This document shows, piece by piece, positions 8,844 to 21,062 of a DNA stretch of 64,000 nucleotides. A model generated the notes under the pieces. The model was not told the DNA's origin. It ran no database searches and saw only the letters and a list, made by a program, of their open reading frames with translations. Position 1 is the first letter of the stretch. Every line of letters begins with the position of its first letter. Source of the DNA: Sycon ciliatum (taxonomy: Eukaryota > Porifera > Calcarea > Leucosolenida > Sycettidae). A program made the translations under genes and the position numbers. The stretch is from assembly GCF_964019385.1 (NCBI RefSeq), contig NC_088649.1, positions 21,978,435 through 22,042,434 of the forward strand. Direction: 5' to 3'.

Positions 8844-11617
8844 CTTCAACACATCTCCCAAGTCCAGGCATTTAGTGACCTCCTAGAGGACTGTCTGTCC
8901 AATATTAGCCTCCCCAATTCGGCGATTGTACTTGCAGGAGACTTGAATGCTCGCCACTCTGACTGGTCTCCTAGTGACACCACGAATCGTGCTGGAAGGG
9001 AGTTCCGTAACTTCTTCTCTTGTTTTGGCCTTGAGCAAATGGTGACATTCCCCACACACTTTACCCCCCACGGCTCAACATCGCGCATTGACGTTGTACT
9101 CACGGATCATCCTCACCTACTACTCTCTGTTACATCTGTTGCTCTTCTTGGTGCATCTGACCACGCACAGATCCTCAGTCATTTCTTCTGCCTACTGATG
9201 CTGTTTACCGTGAGGAACCTGCTGCAAGCGGACATCCCGCTGCTGCACCCCGAAGCCACTTCAGCAATGTTCCTGCAAAGCCGGAATATGACTTTAAATC
9301 CGTGCCATCTTCCGTCTGGGATAGTGTGAATGCAGAGCTCTCTGATATTGACTGGAGCTGGCACCTGCGTGCCAGCAACGTCGATGATGCGCTTTCACAC
9401 TTTTCTTCCATTCTCAACAGTGCCCTTGAGAAGCACCTCTGGCCATTCGGAAAGCAGCCGTATTCTCACCGCTGCCCACGGCCCAGTCAGCCACCCTGGG
9501 TTGAAGCCCATCTCCGCACAGCAATCAAGTGGAAATATGATCTCTATAGCATTTTTAGGAAGTACCCAACACAACAAAACAAACAAGCATACCAACAGCA
9601 GCGAAATATAGTGAAAACCCTGACGCGGACAAAGTACAGAGCTTATATCCGCTCAGTGAAAACTACTTTGCAGGGTAGAGGCCGTCCATCGCTTCACCAG
9701 TTTGTGAGGCAAGCAAGAATTCGAAATGTATCACGGGAAATTCCGTCACTCACAACAGGGACTCAGCAGGCGGCTGACCCTTTGGCCAAAGCTACGGCAT
9801 TAAACGCCCAGTTTGCCTCCGTGACTCGGCCAGATGACCCGTTGCTCTCTATTCCCCCTATTCTCACCCCCTCGGAGCCCTCAGCTTGTTTCACGTCCGT
9901 CATCACCACAACTGCCACTGTCCGGCGTCATCTGAAGAAGCTTCCGACGTGCAAGGCGTCTGGTCCTGACGGCATCCCCAACCGGGTCCTCAAGGCCCTG
10001 GCACCATCCATAGCATTCCCTTTGTGCCATATTTTCAACATGTCATTTACCACGGGCATATTCCCTTCCGCATGGAAAACAGCGAAAGTCATACCTGTAT
10101 TCAAGAAAGGTTCCCGCCACGAACCTGCAAACTACCGCCCTATCTCTCTTCTTCCCTGCGTGTCCAAAGTATGTGAACGCATCTTTTATGACCACTTATA
10201 CAGACATGTTTCGCCGTTTCTGAGTCCCGCACAATCTGGGTTTCGTAAAGGCGACTCCACCTCTCTTCAACTGATCCGCATCGTGCAGCAGGTGTGCCAG
10301 CATAGGGATAACAGAGCGCTTGCTGGCATTTGCTTCTTTGACTTGGCCAAGGCTTTTGATACCGTCTGGCATCGAGGACTTTTGGCAAAGCTCGAGCATG
10401 CAGTCAGGGTACGCAAACAACCACTCTCCTGGCTGAAATCTTATCTCTCTGGGCGTTATCAGTACGTAACTGTGCTTGGCACATCCTCGGCTGCAGAGCC
10501 AGTATTGTCGGGCGTTCCTCAAGGATCAATTCTTGGTCCCCTACTATTTATAATTTACGTAAACGACTTACCTGCAGTCTTCCCTGGAACGTCTCTGTTT
10601 GCTGACGACACGACCCTTCTCACCTCATCAGCTTCCCTCACTGGCCTGAAAAACAACTTGCGTGCTTGCATTCAGGCATTTCTTTCCTGGATGTCGTCCT
10701 GGAGGTTGTCCCCAAATCTATCAAAAACAAAGATCATGCTCTTCCCGCCCCAGCCGGAGTTCACAACCCTCATCCATGCCAGCTTTCCAAATCCAATTGA
10801 CATAGTGTCTTCTCACAAACACCTTGGCATTGTGATTGACTCTGCACTCTCTTGGGTACCTCACATCGAATATACCTGTAAAAAATCAAGTAAATCCTTA
10901 GGAATTCTCTCAACCCACTGCTCCTACCTCCCACTTTCTTGCAAGCTTCTTTTTTTATTTAGCCTACCTTCGCCCAATATTTCATTATGCAGATACGTCT
11001 TGGGTCGGGTTATCCTCTTCCGCTGCTGCAAAGCTTGAAATACATCACAAGAAAATCCTTAAAACTCTCCTCCGTCAACCCCGCATGCTCTCATCATCCG
11101 CCCTTTATAAAATCGCTCACACAACCCCGTTATCACATGGACGCAGAGCACACCTGGCTTCTCATGTCCATTCTTTTAAGCTTCGAGTTGTGCCCACCTC
11201 ATCTCATGTGTTTTAATTGGTTCTCTTCTCTAAGAACTAGAAACTCGCTCTTACTCCCTAAGTGCAACTCATCCACTCTTTTGCGCTCCCCTCTCTTTAT
11301 TGCTTTATCTGTTTGGCTCACCCTACCCAGAGAAAATAAGGACCTGACCTCACTCCGCCTGTTTAAGATCCGTGCCGCCCCTTATTTACTACGACATGCA
11401 TAGCTCATTATCCACATGTCCTTTGCGTCTCTGTGTTTTTCACTGTTTTTATTTGACATTATCTTTCTTTACGTTCGTTTTGCTACTCTTTCTTTTTCCC
11501 TCCCCTTATTTCTATTTATCGCCGTGGTTGGCAATCACCCACACTCGTAATATTGGCCGGTGTTTCCGCCGAGTCTTGAGATGTTGCAATAAATAATAAA
11601 TAATAATAATAATAATC
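8844..11617 (+). pseudogene. APE-type LINE (LINE C), 5'-truncated, two frameshifts
   Basis: This is a degenerate ORF2 of an APE-class non-LTR retrotransposon. The endonuclease C-terminal half is readable at 8844-9190 (LAGDLNARHSDW, then IDVVLTD, then SDH). A frameshift near 9185-9195 moves the frame to 9196-10950. That frame has the linker, the RT fingers (SGPDGIPNRVLK, PANYRPISLLPC), KAFDTV, GVPQGSILGPL and the catalytic LFADD (near 10600). A second shift lies in a T-rich run near 10955-10970, after which the thumb and C terminus continue to 11403. The 3' UTR has AATAAA motifs and ends in an (AAT)n tail at 11589-11617. ORF1 and the endonuclease N terminus are missing, so the copy is dead. 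The clade is CR1/L2/Jockey-like, not resolved further. Confidence 0.88.
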
Positions 11618-12108
11618 TCCGTAGCGCTAACCGACAGCCTTCCAACTTGGAAGGTTCAAGGTTATGGAAAAGACCAAACAGGGGAAGGCAAGCGCAACGA
11701 AAACGAGCAAAAGCTACAGTCCCAACGGAACAAAGAATGTAGTTTGTTACTGGACGATGACGAGACCAGTACGATATTGACAAAGCGGTCTAACTACAAT
11801 TCGAAGCAGCAAAGCAGCACACCACCCAACTTGGGTGGGTCATAAATATCAAAGATAAGTAAAGAAAGGGAAGCTTTGCGAAAACGAATTGCACAAGTCG
11901 AAAGCCAAACTCCTACAGTACTCCTCATGCATGACATTGTGATGGACTATGTTTTGTCAACGTCGCCCGTGCACTCTTCTGTCAAGTCCAAAGTGCTCAC
12001 ATACTTGGCAATGTCTTTGCATTGATTAACTTTTATCCTAGTTATGTCACGGGTAACTTTAATGAAGTACCCACAGGCCGTGTCGATCCGCACATCGTCC
12101 ACTCTCTC
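11618..12108. other. Non-coding stretch, nothing recognised
   Basis: I see no gene, RNA or mobile-element signature here apart from ordinary sequence. Confidence 0.5.
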
Positions 12109-12333
12109 ATGTACTTGGCCTGCTTTGTCTGTGTATCCATTTCATGTGCGATCCACAAAATCGACTAGACACTGGGTGCAATACGCTCTCTATCTGAAGA
12201 CGTTCTTCTGGCGACATCTCGCCATGTACTTGGCCTGCTTTGTCTGTGTATCCATTTTCATGTGCGATCAACAAAATCTCAATGCACTACAGACTAGACA
12301 GTGGGTGCAATACGCTCTCTATCTGAAGACGTG
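12109..12333. repeat. Tandem duplication, unit about 112 bp
   Basis: Two copies, both beginning ATGTACTTGGCCTGCTTTGT and both ending CTCTATCTGAAGACGT, lie head to tail (about 12109-12217 and 12223-12333). They differ by a small insertion and a few substitutions. Confidence 0.8.
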
Positions 12334-13565
12334 AACCATTAATTTTTTTGGAAAAGTTATACGTACACCTGAAACGTAATGAAGTACAGGAATAGAGAGA
12401 GTGACTACAATACGCTCTCGACCTGATATAGTGATAACGTGTTAGAAGGTAACAGGTCTACAGTCCCACCGTACCCTTCCGGCACGACTGGAGACCATTA
12501 AATGTTTTTGACCTGATAACGTGAGTACAAGACACTCTCCACCTGATAACGTGTTAGTAGAAGGTAACTGGCAACATATCAATGGGTTGCCTTACAGTGG
12601 TCTAGAGGAGACGTCTTCGCAGCAATATTTTCCCTCCTGCGCATTCAGTCGCCGACGCAACAGCGTTTACTGGGCCGTTTCAGCTGCGGAAGACATTCGA
12701 TTCATCGGGCCAATTCAGCAACAGGGTTGTGGACACACAGGGGACAGAGGGGAGACATTGTTAGTGGACAAGAAATATGCAGTGGCAAGTGGCGAGTGCC
12801 GCATGGATGTCAAGTTGTCATGCACAATTCAGCTATTACTTACGGTCCAGCTAGTCCTGCCATTGCTCGCTCGTCCTGGTTCCTCCTCGTTCGTCTTCCT
12901 GCACGTCTGCACTTGTCCTTCCCCACCGTTGGCTTTGCGGTACGGGGTGCCGGAAGGAATTCCCACCATGTATCCATGTACATGAAGTCCCACCATGTCT
13001 CCATGTACATGTCCACGGCCACGTCAGCAGTTTGTATAGTACCGGAAGGAGTTCCCACGATGTCTCCAAAGGCCTAGAGCGGACGTCTTTGCAGCAATTC
13101 TGTTCGTCCTGTGCATTCAGTCCGCCGACGATGTCTCCAAAGGCCTAGACTAGGCTAGAGGGGACGTCTTTGCAGCAATTCTTTTCACCCTGCACATTCA
13201 CTCCGCCGACAAGACAGCGTTAACGGGGCCGCGCCGGTGCAAAAGGTCCACGTCAGCAGTTCTCAACTATTTCGCGGACGGGATAGTCGCCTCGACAGCG
13301 TTTAAGGGGTCGTTTTTTTTTGTTTTTTTTGTTTTTTACTATGTTCACACTCCCAGCTCGAAAATAATAAAGAAAGACAATGATACTGAGACTAGGACGA
13401 ACGTGACAACTATTGAGCAGGGGCTGCACCGACACGCAGCAGTGATGGTGGGGCATTGATGGCTCTGCCGACCTGAGGTCTCGGCATCACGGCCAAAAAC
13501 ACGCACCAAAAACAAAATATAGAGCTTTACGAGTCAGCAAAATGAAAAGAAAGGAAGGGTTAACA
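12334..13565. repeat. Degenerate minisatellite-like region
   Basis: Several phrases recur with drift: GACCTGATAACGTG (three times between 12420 and 12560), GGACGTCTTTGCAGCAAT (about 12608, 13082, 13160) and a CATTCAGTCCGCCGACG block. The last block (CAGTTCTCAACTATTTCGCG, 13256) reappears at 14578. Poly-T tracts interrupted by G occupy 13312-13337. No open frame here looks like a gene. Confidence 0.6.
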
Positions 13566-14480
13566 TCAGCGAGTGTGCGGGAGAAACTGTGAGACTATTA
13601 ACAAATTACAAGGGCTGTTACTGAGAGGAGCATCATCATGGCTGATCATGGCGAGTCGGTTGTCTGAGCCAGTTGTGGTGCATAGATAGGGGTAGAGGAG
13701 AACGACGAGAGCATCATCATAGCGAGTCGACTGGCCAGAGCCAGTTTGTGCTTCGCAGATGGCGATAAACATTAGTTTTGAATGCTTGCATTCCCTTGCT
13801 GTGGGGAGGCTGGGACAGAAGAGCGGCGGGGAGGGAGATCCAGACACTAATACTGCAGTGTGGGAACGAGCGCTTTAATGCCAGCGGGACAGATGCAAGC
13901 AGCTGGTGTTGGAGCTGGTGGTCATGGCCAATGACGCTTCTATGCTCGCTGCGAGTTCTGGGGCTGGATGAGGGGAAATGGCGCGGTGGCAAAACAGAGA
14001 GCAGCTGCGGAGGGCCAGGCAGGTAATGCAGCTTGTATAGGCAGGCAAGCGAGGCAACAGTACGACGGATGGCCAGGGTAGGTAATAGTGCACCTGGACC
14101 GATGATTCGCAGAGCACAGCGTTGGATATGATCCAGGCGTTGCAGGTAGCTGGGTGGAGCACCTATCCAGATGAGGGGGGCATACTCCATAACTGGTCGA
14201 ACAAATGCCTTGTATACTGTGGTGCGGACGGCTGGAGAGAGAATGTGCGCTGCACGGTGCAGGAAGCCCAGGCGTTGTTTGGCTCGAGTGGCAACCTTCC
14301 GTAGATGAGTGCTGAATGACAGCTTCGAGTCAAAGGTCACTCCAAGTAAAGAGAGAGCCTTCTCCTCAAGGACAGGAGTGCCGCCGAAGACTATGCGAGG
14401 CAAATTGATGGGGGTTCTGCGGAGAGTGGCGGTCATGGCTTGGGACTTCGACGTTCCAGGTGCAAAAGGCATCCATCAAT
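13566..14480 (-). pseudogene. LINE fragment (LINE H), RT thumb and C terminus only
   Basis: The frame at 13717-14472 (minus) is open for 251 codons and carries the end of a LINE reverse transcriptase. It has LGVTFDSKLSFSTHL, then the RPVMEYAPLIW thumb motif, then L-D-H-I-Q-R-C-A-L-R-I-I-G, and a short C-terminal tail. The palm with its catalytic aspartates is absent, so the copy is 5' truncated. About 150 bp of 3' flank with a partial duplication (GCATCATCAT...GCGAGTCG, twice) precede the element end. Confidence 0.8.
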
Positions 14481-14703
14481 GGCACTTTGCAGTACGGGGT
14501 ACGGAAAGGGGCCTCCTCGAGTCCTCGTTCGACTTCGTCGACTTCTGCAGTTCTCCTTCCCGTCAGGTCCACGTCATGCAGTTCTCAACTATTTCGCGTA
14601 CGGGATAGTCGTCTTTGTCGTACGCGACATCGGCGTTTACCGAGTGTCATTGGCACAAAGCAGACCGTTGACGGGGTCACGTGTCAAAAAAGTATCAACA
14701 ACG
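14481..14703. repeat. Continuation of the degenerate minisatellite
   Basis: The phrases seen at 13240-13310 (CAGTTCTCAACTATTTCGCG...GGGATAGTCG and GTTGACGGGGTC) recur here, so the LINE H fragment sits within, or was inserted into, the same repeat field. Confidence 0.5.
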
Positions 14704-14863
14704 TGTCGACTAAGTGTCGACCACGTGTTTAGCAGTACACTCAGCGGTACACTAATTCTCGTGCCATTCTCGTGTCACAAAACTGGAACATCGAGTACCA
14801 GTATGGAAAGGCTTCAGACAGGAAGCCTTTCCAATGTTGGTTTGCGTTGCGCAAACCGTAGCC
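14704..14863. repeat. Direct repeat A, copy 1
   Basis: A block of about 160 bp starting CGACTAAGTGTCGACCACGT and ending GGTTTGCGTTGCGCAAACCG is repeated at 15629-15783 with few differences. It contains TGGTTTGCG/CGCAAACC, a short palindromic end. Confidence 0.85.
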
Positions 14864-15370
14864 GCCGTACAGTAGACCACACAACTAAGCGAATATTTTA
14901 TTTATCCCTCATCCAATCCACTATTGAATACGCCAGCAACTCGTATGCTCACTGTCTTACACCATCTTTATACTCTCGCCTTGTTACTTAAAGTTATATC
15001 AGCATGAAACAGGTTTTTGGTCTCCCTTGCCGTACCCCGACTGTCTTTGTTTTGCGGCACGCTAAGTTATACTCCCTCGAATCTCGTCTCAACTTGAGGC
15101 TTTTTATTTTTGTTTTCCGCTGTATTCATCAGCTTACAAGTCCTCTTCTTTCCTCAATGTTCACCCTCCAGTCGGCTGCTACTTGCACCGAGACGCGCAC
15201 TAGAGGGCAATCATTCTCTTCACTTTCTTTGCCCGCTGCTACCACTAGATATGGCATGTTCTCTATTTCTTTCCTTGGCGCTGATCGGTGAAATTCTCTG
15301 CCTGTCTCGTGTCGTCAGGTTGAGCATCTATCCGTTTTTTTTCGCTCTGTAAAGAGCACTTAGGGTTCCC
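14864..15370 (+). pseudogene. LINE fragment, RT C-terminal portion
   Basis: In plus-strand frames interrupted by stops I read a LINE thumb-like segment (LSLIQSTIEYASNSYAHCL near 14900, then MKQVFGLP) followed by a C-terminal tail with N-S-L-P. It lies between direct repeats A and B and is a decayed 3' end of an APE-type LINE. Confidence 0.55.
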
Positions 15371-15380
15371 TGTAACAAGA

Positions 15381-15628
15381 CGCTAAAGTCGTACGCACTG
15401 CCGGGCTCCCGCGCGGGGCCCCACGCAAGCATTCGCAACCGCGATGCGCGTACGGCATGCCGTATAAGCCACCTATCCGCCTTGGGTGCAAGCTCACCCA
15501 AGGCCACCCTCGCAAGGCAGGAACAAGTAAAGACATTCGGCAGTTGTTTGTTGTGCCAGCCCGCCGCAGAAATTGTCGGCATTTCACAACAGAAAGAGGG
15601 CTACCAAGAGAGGGAACTCAAATTTGTC
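15381..15628. repeat. Direct repeat B, copy 1
   Basis: A 248-bp block beginning CGCTAAAGTCGTACGCACTG is repeated almost exactly at 15881-16125. It contains a hairpin CCTTGGGT...ACCCAAGG. Copy 1 abuts repeat A copy 2 without a gap. Confidence 0.85.
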
Positions 15629-15783
15629 GACTAAGTGTCGACCACGTGTATAGCGGTACACTCAGCGGTACACTAATTCTCGTGCCATTCTCGTGTCACA
15701 AAACTTGAACATCGAGTACCAGTATGGAAAGGCGTCAGACAGGAAGCCTTTCCAATGTTGGTTTGCGTTGCGCAAACCGTAGT
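15629..15783. repeat. Direct repeat A, copy 2
   Basis: Second copy of repeat A (see 14704-14863), joined directly to the end of repeat B copy 1. Confidence 0.85.
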
Positions 15784-15880
15784 TAACCTACATGTCACAG
15801 AGCCGCATCTCCCGCATGGAGATGCCGTCCGGACGCGTCTGCGGACACGCCAAAACCGGCTAAGTCTCATACGAGCTCCG

Positions 15881-16125
15881 CTAAAGTCGTACGCACTGCC
15901 GGGCTCCCGCGCGGGGCCCCACGCAAGCATTCGCAACCGCGATGCGCGTACGGCATGCCGTATAAGCGACCTATCCGCCTTGGGTGCAAGCTCACCCAAG
16001 GCCACCCTCGCAAGGCAGGAACAAGTAAAGACATTCGGCAGTTGTTTGTTGTGCCAGTCCGCCGCAGCAATTGTCGTCATTTCACAACAGAAAGAGGGCT
16101 ACCAAGAGAGGGAACTCAAATTTGT
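15881..16125. repeat. Direct repeat B, copy 2
   Basis: Second copy of repeat B, ending in the same GGGAACTCAAATTTGT as copy 1. After this point the sequences diverge. Confidence 0.85.
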
Positions 16126-16889
16126 ATGTTGCATAATATACTTTACTTGGACCTTAGAAGCTGTTTGCAACGAAGACATCATGAACGCTTCAAAATTGTG
16201 TGTAAGTACTCAATATTTCTATACTAGTAGCTGTTAGGTTTCTTTGTTGTCACTTGTACATGTACTGTGTTATCAAGAACATAATTATAAGTGCCCAAGA
16301 GTGTCTAATCTCTAAATCTGCATGCGTGGTCTAATTCTCACATTGTACTTTCGCCGCTGGTTCTAACAAGCAGCAGAGTACATGCTCCAGCTTGGTAACC
16401 AGGGGTGTCAGTGATAGCTCTACCCGGGCAGCTATCAGAGACTGTGTTAACATTGGAGACTGTGCTCGTACTTGTTTGCTCCACTATCAAATCGACTCCT
16501 GTTGTCTATATAGGCATAAATGGACCATATCACGACTGATTTTCTCAACCCCAAACTCAGGTATATTGTCACAATTGATGTTTCATAACAACATGGACAC
16601 CGGGAAAGAAATAGAAGCTAAGATGAGAAAATAATAGTATGATAGATCAATATGATAAAATATGAACAGTATGGGAAATAGTAAGATGTCATGACTGTCA
16701 GCATCACAAATATAAATACCATGCAGCAGTGTATTTTACGTGTGCTGTGGTTGTACCGTAAGGTCCGCTGCAAATGCCCACCCCATTTTTGCAGGATCTG
16801 CTGGCCTGTACACACTGATCCCATGCACAGTCACCCCTACTGTACGAAAGTGCATCTCACACCGTAGCGAGAAGAGCATTTTTCTATGG
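16126..16889. other. Non-coding stretch, nothing recognised
   Basis: AT-rich sequence without supported features. Confidence 0.5.
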
Positions 16890-17637
16890 TAAAGCCTAGT
16901 TCACATTCGACGGGGCGCGACGGGACGCGACGTAAGGATCGACGGAAAGCGACGGGACGGTCTGACGGCGTCCAATGTGAACACCAGGAATGGGAACGCA
17001 ACCGAACTACCGTACAGATCGGTAAGCGACGGGAAGATTTGGATCGATCTAACTTTTCATACCGTAGACGGGCGTAGACGGGGACGCAAGCGTACAAAAC
17101 GGCTGCAATTTGAGTGTAAACAGGAGACGGCGTCGTGCGCCGACTGCTCCCGATTCGTACTTGGACATGTTTAGCAATTCGAACACTGCGCTTCCCATGA
17201 TAACTCACAAAATTGCTAGCACGACTTGAGTTGAATTTTAGCAACATAAGATCTCATGTCACTTATTGTATTTTAGGGATAGTTCAGAAGCGTGACAGAC
17301 GAACTAATCTATCATTTCCTGGGGCTATTAATTGAATGCCACAACTTTCAGGGCTAATGTTTTGGTCTTCACGAAAAACTGGTATTGTGAACTTGATTCC
17401 GCTTCTTTCAAGGAGAAATAATTGAAAAGAAGTCCCGAAAAACGAGAAATTAGGTCCAAAAGTCACCCCGTCACGGACCGTGCCTTATGACTCGCGCCGT
17501 TCGACGTTGAACGTCGCAACGACTGCTGCATGTTGTGTCGTACGAATCGTACAGGATTTTACAGCTCACCCCAGCCCTCCCGACAAGACCTTACGTCCCG
17601 TACCGTCGGCGTTGCGTCGAATGTGAACTATGCTTAA
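16890..17637. mobile_element. PIF/Harbinger-like MITE, 742 bp, TAA target duplication
   Basis: Inverted ends AGCCTAGTTCACATTCGACG (from 16893) and its near-exact reverse complement (ending 17634, one mismatch) are flanked by TAA on both sides (16890-16892 and 17635-17637). A 3-bp TWA duplication is typical of PIF/Harbinger. Sub-terminal regions are rich in CGACGGG-type repeats. No transposase is encoded. Confidence 0.65.
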
Positions 17638-18479
17638 ACTATGTCCACTCTCGTGGATTCAATATCTCTTTGGGCACTAGCTGCGAGCTAGCTCGCGTTG
17701 ATTTTATGATGCTGGTGGTTTTATTTCGGAAATCCAAATGAGAGTTTCTTTCGAATAACAAGGTAGCAAAGAACAGAGTATTGAAGCACCAAATACACTT
17801 TTGAAGGTGTTTCAAAGCATCCTCTTAATCATGCAACTCTCAAAGGCAAGTGTTTTTCTCGAGCACTTCATAGTTTTCAGCAAGTTAGCAGCGACTTTGT
17901 AGGTATAGCTTCTCTGACATACCCTGTTCGACTTGCAACTGCAAAACTGCGACCAGTCGAGTCGTTGAATGACGCTTCGCCAGAACAACATTGTTCCGTT
18001 TTGAAAGCATCACATCGTGGCACTGCAGAATTTTCATGAAAACCAGATGGATTCTACAGCATTACCACATGGAGAGAGCTAGAGGACTACCCCAAAGACG
18101 ACTCATTTATTAAATGAAGGGAAATCTTGACAGAAGGTGAAGGTATTCTTTGCAGCAATGTAATGACAATCATTTTTGCAGAGCCTCCTGGTAAGACATA
18201 GGCAGTTTGTGTTGAGTTTTTGCTTTTATTTTACATTGCAAGTCAAACGGGCAATCATGCCCAATGTTATGATGACGATGGAAAGGGAGATAAGGTTAAG
18301 AACAAGATTAGTTATCCTGGATTACGGGGAATGAAGAAAACAGTGAGTCTAGGAATCTCTCCATAGATAATCTCAGTATTGGTCATGAAAATAGACTTTC
18401 AATGGACGTGAGAGCTGAAATGTGCTAGGGCAGGCCAACTAGAGGTGAATGCTAGGCTGTGAGATTCCGAAGTATTACT
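17638..18479. other. Non-coding stretch, nothing recognised
   Basis: No open frame, RNA or element signature that I can support. Confidence 0.5.
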
Positions 18480-20410
18480 CTATTCTGTGTTTGTTTTATC
18501 TAATGCATTGCATATCCAAGGACAATCATCCTCAAACGGATAAAATCTAAGATAACCTAAAATAGGTGGTGTAAAGAAAACAGCGAGTATGGAGAACTCT
18601 CGGGATAGGGAACACAGGCGTGATTTGAGCAGCAAACTGACATTGCCGTGAAGAATGCGGTGTACGAGAAGCCGCAACTTGCAATCCTCCCGCTCGACAG
18701 CCGGACAAATGCCGAGTTGGGCATACAGCTTCATAGTGTGGGCACTCGAGGGCTGGGTTGTGATACAGCGGATGCGATGCTTATCCAGTCTGATGAGGGT
18801 CTGTTTGAGGCTTGGTGAGAGGCTGGCGAAGTAGGCATTTGAGGCGTAGAGTAGGTCAAGTAGGATAAGAGCTGTGTAGTAAAGGAGGGACTGCGCACGG
18901 GTGATGTCTGCTCCGATGTGATGCAAGACTCGGAGTTTAAAGGACACCTTCTTCACCACAGCAGCCACTTGAACTGCCCAGCTCAAGCGCTCGCCCAGAC
19001 AAATACCAAGGTTTTTTGCTGTGCTGGTTTGAGCCAGAGGAGTGCAACAACATGTAACTTCAAGCTCTAGTCTGGTCCGCCTTCCGGCGGAGATGCTCAG
19101 AACCTGGGTTTTCTGCGCATTGAGGATTAACCCCTTGTCCCCCAGAAATTTGGATACTGCAATGGAGAGGACATGGTTGATGGTAGCTACATCAGAACTG
19201 CAGGTGTAGATCATGATATCGTCAGCAAACATCAGAAACAGCGCTGGTGACGCACACTGCACTACGCTCCTTGTGTAAAGGGAGAGTACAGGCCCCAAGA
19301 CACTGCCCTGTGGAACACCGCAGGTGCAGATGATCGTATCAGAGACTTCCCCGTCGGCTAAGAATACTCTCTGGTGTCTGCCACTGACGTAGTCAATGAA
19401 CCAATCGAGGGCAACTGAGCCGATACCAATATCAAGGATTTCCTTCACCATCGCTTGGTGGTTAACCATGTCAAAAGCCTTGCCCATGTCCACTAAGACA
19501 AGGCCACAGTGCTGGCTGTGGTCTGTGGCAGTGAGAAGGCTATCGACGGCAACGGTGATGGCGTCCTCCGTAGAGTGGTGAGGACGGAAGGCGAACTGGT
19601 TGTCGGGAAGTAGATGTTTCGCATGGACAAACTGGCAGAGCCGCTTTGAGGACGATCTTCTCCATGATCTTTGACACTACTGGGAGCAGCGAGATCGGCC
19701 TATAGTTCTTTGGGATAGATGGGTCACCGAATTTGAATAGAGGACGTGCATTTGCTAGCTGAAAATAGCTGGGTACTCGCCCCTCAGCCATTGAGGCATT
19801 GATGAGGATGGTTAGAGAAGGAGCTAGAGCACGGGCGCGGTGTTTCAGCATGTTGCACGGAGCTCCGTCACTGCCGGTTGCTTTCAGGTCCTCAATAGCC
19901 TGCAGAAGTTTAAACACCTCTTTACAGGTGGCGGGCTCGAATCGAGTGAGTGACCTTTCCAGGTGTGGACCAGCGGGTGGCACAAGGCAAGCTGGCTGAG
20001 TGGGATCTGTCACAACATCTCCGAATTTCTGACTCAATCTGCCAATAGGTTGCAACGGCGGTGTGTCCTTCTTCTTCTGACCACTAAGGACGTTAATCAT
20101 TTGCCAAGTCTTTCACGGATTCGACCTGCCAGAGTTCAGCAGTTGATAGTAATGGTTGGCCTTCAGCTCTCTCTCTCTCTCATTTCTTTGCGCTCAAGCG
20201 GGCTAGTGAAAACTCCTGATAGAGCTGTTGATCTAATGGACTGATTCTCAACCTGCGATGGGCTCGATCCCGAGAGCGGATAGCGGAGTGATATGCAGGA
20301 ATCTTCCCTGGTGTTGATTTTTGGGGACTAGTCTTGATGTGGCTTTTTCGCACAGGTGTAAACCGATCAAGAGTGAGAAGAAGCCGTTGAAACCACTGCT
20401 CCCACAATCG
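18480..20410 (-). pseudogene. APE-type LINE (LINE D), 5'-truncated, frameshifted RT
   Basis: Reading on the minus strand: a linker piece (20180-20407, W-F-Q-R-L...D-R-F-T-P-V-R), RT fingers (20100-19540: LKATGSDGAPCNML, NYRPISLLPVVSK), a frameshift near 19500-19600, then the palm (19493-18480: GKAFDMV, CGVPQGSVLGPV, LMFADDIMIY) and the thumb. The frame closes early at 18480. The endonuclease and ORF1 are missing. The catalytic F-A-D-D is intact, but the copy cannot be active. The domain sequence resembles LINEs A and B more than LINE C. Confidence 0.85.
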
Positions 20411-21062
20411 ATAAGTATGCTGTCAAATGGAAGTGAGCATTCAACACTTTGTCTAGAAGTATGAGTGTGTTTGACACGTTAACATCTGACTGATGCACAG
20501 TACATTAGTTGGTCAAGTCCACAACAAATTCCCACCAATTTGCTTGCTTCAGTTGTTTCAACGCTGACTCCTCTTCGTGGATGTTCTCTTTTTGTTCGGC
20601 AGATTATAATTTGTTGACGACATTGTGTATTTGTACAGATGTGTTTGGTTGGTTAGTTGGTTTGTGTTTCATTCAAAGAGAATGCCGACTGGATAAAATA
20701 ATATACTAATAGTCCCCATTCGCATGTCACTCAATGAAGGATCCATGGGCCTAACGCATCTGTCAATGAAATCCAGCCAGAAGACCCAACAAAAGGCATT
20801 TCAATATTGTTAGAACCGAATAAAATGATGGCGAAGAAGGGCCTACTATGGAAGTACATAAAAAGATAAAAGGCAACTAATGAGTTGAGAACAGACGGGG
20901 GAGGGGGCTTGAATACGATGATATGTAAATCTAGTCTTTGGTTTGCTACTTCTTTTTCCTCTTTATCTCTTAATGATCGGTTTTTCGGGCTTCTTTGTAG
21001 CACTGTACACGTAGTACATTGTACTGTTGAGCCACCAAAGTAAAATTTATTCAATATACAAT
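20411..21062. other. Non-coding stretch, nothing recognised
   Basis: No gene supported. Confidence 0.5.

Noticed and set aside
12521-12985. 154-codon frame in the degenerate repeat field
   Set aside because: The recurring phrases in this field are not in a common reading frame, so coding is unlikely.
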